Shown piece by piece: positions 8,801 to 10,236 of a DNA stretch of 10,236 nt. Positions within the stretch are counted from its first letter, which is position 1, and the number at the start of each line of letters is the position of its first letter. This DNA comes from Parachlorella kessleri (Eukaryota > Chlorophyta > Trebouxiophyceae > Chlorellales > Chlorellaceae), in NCBI GenBank assembly GCA_001598975.1, contig BBXU01001702.1, positions 1 through 10,236 of the forward strand. Direction: 5' to 3'. Both the position numbers and the translations under genes were made by a program. The notes below the pieces were generated by a model. The model saw nothing but the letters and a program-made list of their open reading frames with translations, was not told where the DNA came from and made no database searches.

Positions 8801-10112
8801 GCTGTGCTTCTCCCCGGCTCGCAGCCAAGCTCCGCGACTGTTGCAGATGGCTCGCTACACAGCGGCTCCGCCCCGCAAACCACGATTTCCTCGGATGGGG
8901 TGCCCCCTGAGACGCCTGCAGTGGCACCGGCAGCGGGCTCTGGTCCACCATCGGCCGCCACGGGCAGCGGGCAGCCATCCTTGGGGAGGAGCGAGGCGGC
9001 AGCTGCAGCTGCTTTGCCGCTGGGAGTTGCTGTCACGCAGGCGCCAGCAGATGGACAGCAGCAGCCGGGTGCGGCGGCAGGACCTGCGTCACCACACACG
9101 CACTTGCCACCGGTGCCGTCATTCCAGCAACTTAGGCCAAAGGTGGGGGTTTTGAGTGGCTCCAAGGGGGGGGGGGGGGGGGGGTAGGGGTGTCTGCTAT
9201 GGCAGCTCGTCTGTAAGACCAGCCCACTAACACTTGTTGCAGGCAGCATTCTGTGTGGCTCTCCGGGGGGAGGCTCAAAAAAGTTACCTCAAGAGCCTGT
9301 TAGTAAGGATTGGGCTGGTTGCAAGTGTTGGAACCATCCTGAGAGAGGTATACCGTATTGAAGCAAGAACCGATGGACCCTTTGGCTCGCCTGCGCTTGC
9401 GCAGCCTGACATTCGCGCTGATGACTGGGGTCTCTCGGGCCGGACAGTGGCGCTCCTATGCTACTTGTGCTTGTGTTGCTGCTATTTTGTGAAGGCTTGT
9501 GCTGCGTGGCTGCGTGCAGGTGATGGAGGAGGTGGTGCTGGGCCCGCTCCTGGGCTGCGGCAGCAACGGCAGGTGCTACCGGGGTGTGTGGCACGGCGGC
9601 CACGTGGCTGTGAAGGTGCGCTGTGAGACAGCGCTCCCGAGTGTCGGAACAGACGCTGCTGGATAGGAGACCACTGCTGAGGGTGTCAGAAGGCTGTTGG
9701 TCTTCTTCAGATAAGCTGCTGGTTGGGTGCAGTTGGTTTGATGACCCGGTGGCCCCTGTGCTGGTGTCGCTAGACGGCTCGCAGCAGAGCTGGCGTGCGC
9801 GTACTCGAACCCTGCTTGTACGCTTGCCCGCAGGCTTACCCTTGTTGCTCTCCCTCATGCCTCCCAGCGCCCCCTGGACTGGGGGTGCCAAGTGAGGCTG
9901 TCCTGCGAGCTCCTCAACGCCTGCTTTGCCTTTGCTCCCTGCAGATCTTGGATTGCTGGGTAGGCGCGCCGGAGTGCGGCGCCGCAGAAGCGGGGGCGGC
10001 AGGTGGGGCCGGGGGGGAGCTGCAGACGGAGCCGGTGCTGGAGGCGGTGCTGTCCAAGTCGCTCTCCCACCCGCACATTGTCACCACGTACGACTACGCC
10101 ATCAGCACGCAG
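5820..10112 (+). CDS. GAF-PAS-protein kinase (tyrosine-kinase-like type), 5' end unresolved, 3' end outside window
   Basis: Eight exons join in phase: 5820-6282, 6541-6616, 6824-6916, 7189-7294, 7715-7848, 8026-9142, 9520-9615 and 9945-10112; 2253 bases, 751 codons. Counting residues from 5820: a Pro/Ala-rich lead (1-87), a GAF domain (about 88-246), a short coiled linker (RELERSKVLHWQQHVLQ), a PAS domain (about 266-548) split by inserts, a Pro/Ala/Ser/Gln-rich linker to 663, and the kinase N-lobe. The latter has GxGxxG (675-680), VAVK Lys695, alpha-C Glu728 and HPHIV. The catalytic loop and DFG lie beyond the window. The layout suggests a cytosolic or membrane-tethered sensor kinase that phosphorylates Ser/Thr (or Tyr) in response to a ligand or redox input; the signal is unknown. 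No Met precedes the GAF domain in this frame, so at least one upstream exon is missing from the model. The family assignment is secure; a close orthologue name is not possible from sequence alone. Confidence 0.85.
6081..7294 (+). other. GAF sensor domain of the kinase gene (exons 5820-6282 to 7189-7294)
   Basis: The spliced reading shows GAF hallmarks in order: NEDARQKSLRELGILGQLPE (start helix), RFDTVVELMKSIFQVQVAAV (helix and first strand), SLVD, the CRAGRAGSFCDW bend, LIVEDATKDVRF, GIRFYAGAPLV, GTLCVIDYKPR and the closing helix FAEIVTRELERSK. This is the bacterial-type GAF often found before PAS or kinase domains. The three internal introns (258, 207 and 272 bases) interrupt codons in phases 1, 2 and 2, and every junction restores a conserved motif, which is strong support for the model. 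Ligand cannot be told from sequence. Confidence 0.85.
8135..8362 (+). repeat. CAG/GCA-rich tract, Ala-rich in the coding frame
   Basis: Imperfect GCA/CAG triplets dominate. In the gene's frame they encode Ala with scattered Gly, Glu, Asp and Thr. In the next frame the same bases encode a Gln/Glu/Arg-rich stretch that stays open to about 8472 and would look like a coiled coil. Conserved PAS residues on both sides are in the Ala frame, which I therefore take as the coding one. Confidence 0.7.
8594..8698 (+). repeat. Five tandem 21-base units encoding a 7-residue repeat
   Basis: Successive units encode ALATDGS, TIATGTS, AIATGTS, AIATGGG and TIASGGS, consensus [AT]IATGxS. The middle units differ by only one or a few bases, pointing to recent tandem duplication that preserved frame. 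The block lies in the second PAS insert. Confidence 0.85.
9166..9184 (+). repeat. 19-G homopolymer in intron of the kinase gene
   Basis: The run lies in the intron 9143-9519, shortly after the GTGGGG donor. Its length may be unreliable in the assembly. An open frame continues through the donor to a TAG just after the run, so a retained intron would add a poly-Gly tail and end the protein before the kinase domain. Confidence 0.8.
9520..10112 (+). other. N-lobe of the protein kinase domain
   Basis: Exon 9520-9615 encodes the glycine-rich loop LGCGSNGRCYRG and VAVK; exon 9945-10112 continues with ILDC, an Ala/Gly-rich loop, the alpha-C helix around LEAVLSKSLSHPHIV and TTYDYA. The position after GxGxxGR that is usually Val is Cys here. 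The last exon is followed by CAG|GCAAGG, a good match to a GC-type donor. The alternative GT donor at 10136 would add eight residues (ARPCCAGW) not expected in the family. The next exons, with HRD and DFG, are beyond 10236. Confidence 0.8.
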
Positions 10113-10236
10113 GCAAGGCCCTGTTGTGCTGGCTGGTGAAGTAGTCCAAGTTTCTTTTCTTTGAGTGGTTCACAGCCCTGGGTGGCCCTGCTTTGCATGC
10201 TCTCCCTGCATGCTGCCTTGCTGGTCATGTATTGCC
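10113..10236 (+). other. Probable intron start of the kinase gene at the window end
   Basis: After the likely GC donor at 10113 the frame meets TGA at 10137-10139 and no kinase motif follows. The stretch is T/G-rich like the other introns of this gene. No acceptor followed by a plausible exon is visible before the window ends. Confidence 0.55.

Noticed and set aside
9234..9626. 130-codon plus-strand open frame
   Set aside because: It covers mostly intron 9143-9519 and reads the glycine-rich-loop exon in the wrong frame; direct splicing 9142 to 9520 keeps the kinase frame.
1..10236. tRNA, rRNA, CRISPR array or intact transposon
   Set aside because: No cloverleaf, conserved rRNA stretch, regularly spaced direct repeats, or paired terminal repeats with a transposase were seen on either strand.

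Overview
The window looks like nuclear DNA from a green alga, probably a chlorophycean (Chlamydomonas, Volvox or Haematococcus type). I infer this from moderately high GC, short exons split by many GT-AG introns of 100-540 bases, donors of GTGAGT/GTGCGN type, acceptors ending in TGCAG, CAG/CTG triplet runs that encode Ala or Gln tracts, and a TGTAA poly(A) signal. I do not claim a species. The organism call is inference; the splice sites and reading frames were read directly and checked for phase.

Layout: (1) 1-1411 has no gene I recognise. It holds three overlapping plus-strand open frames, the last with a near-perfect C2H2 zinc-finger pattern that lacks one His, and could be a decayed or element-derived gene. 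(2) A TATATAA box at 1556 lies 51 bases before an ATG at 1607. (3) 1607-4578 is a complete seven-exon plus-strand gene for a multi-pass TLC-domain membrane protein (346 residues in my model), including a 21-base microexon; a TGTAA signal follows at 4831. (4) 4850-5690 is intergenic, with a 20-bp hairpin (5132-5180) and, right after it, a protein-like open frame without a clear start (5184-5510). (5) 5820 to the window end is the 5' part of a plus-strand gene for a GAF-PAS-protein kinase of tyrosine-kinase-like type. Eight exons join in phase to 751 codons and run off the window after the kinase alpha-C helix. Its first coding exon is unresolved.

The two main genes share a strand but are separate transcription units, and nothing in the sequence links their functions. 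The kinase has a clear layout: GAF sensor, coiled linker, PAS sensor whose fold is interrupted by long Ala- and Gly/Ser/Thr-rich insertions, a low-complexity linker, then the kinase domain. This architecture is, to my knowledge, an expanded family in chlorophyte algae, so it is not new as a class. The odd points are the inserts, the Cys in the glycine-rich loop, a probable GC donor and the unresolved N-terminus. I found no RNA gene, CRISPR array or intact mobile element.
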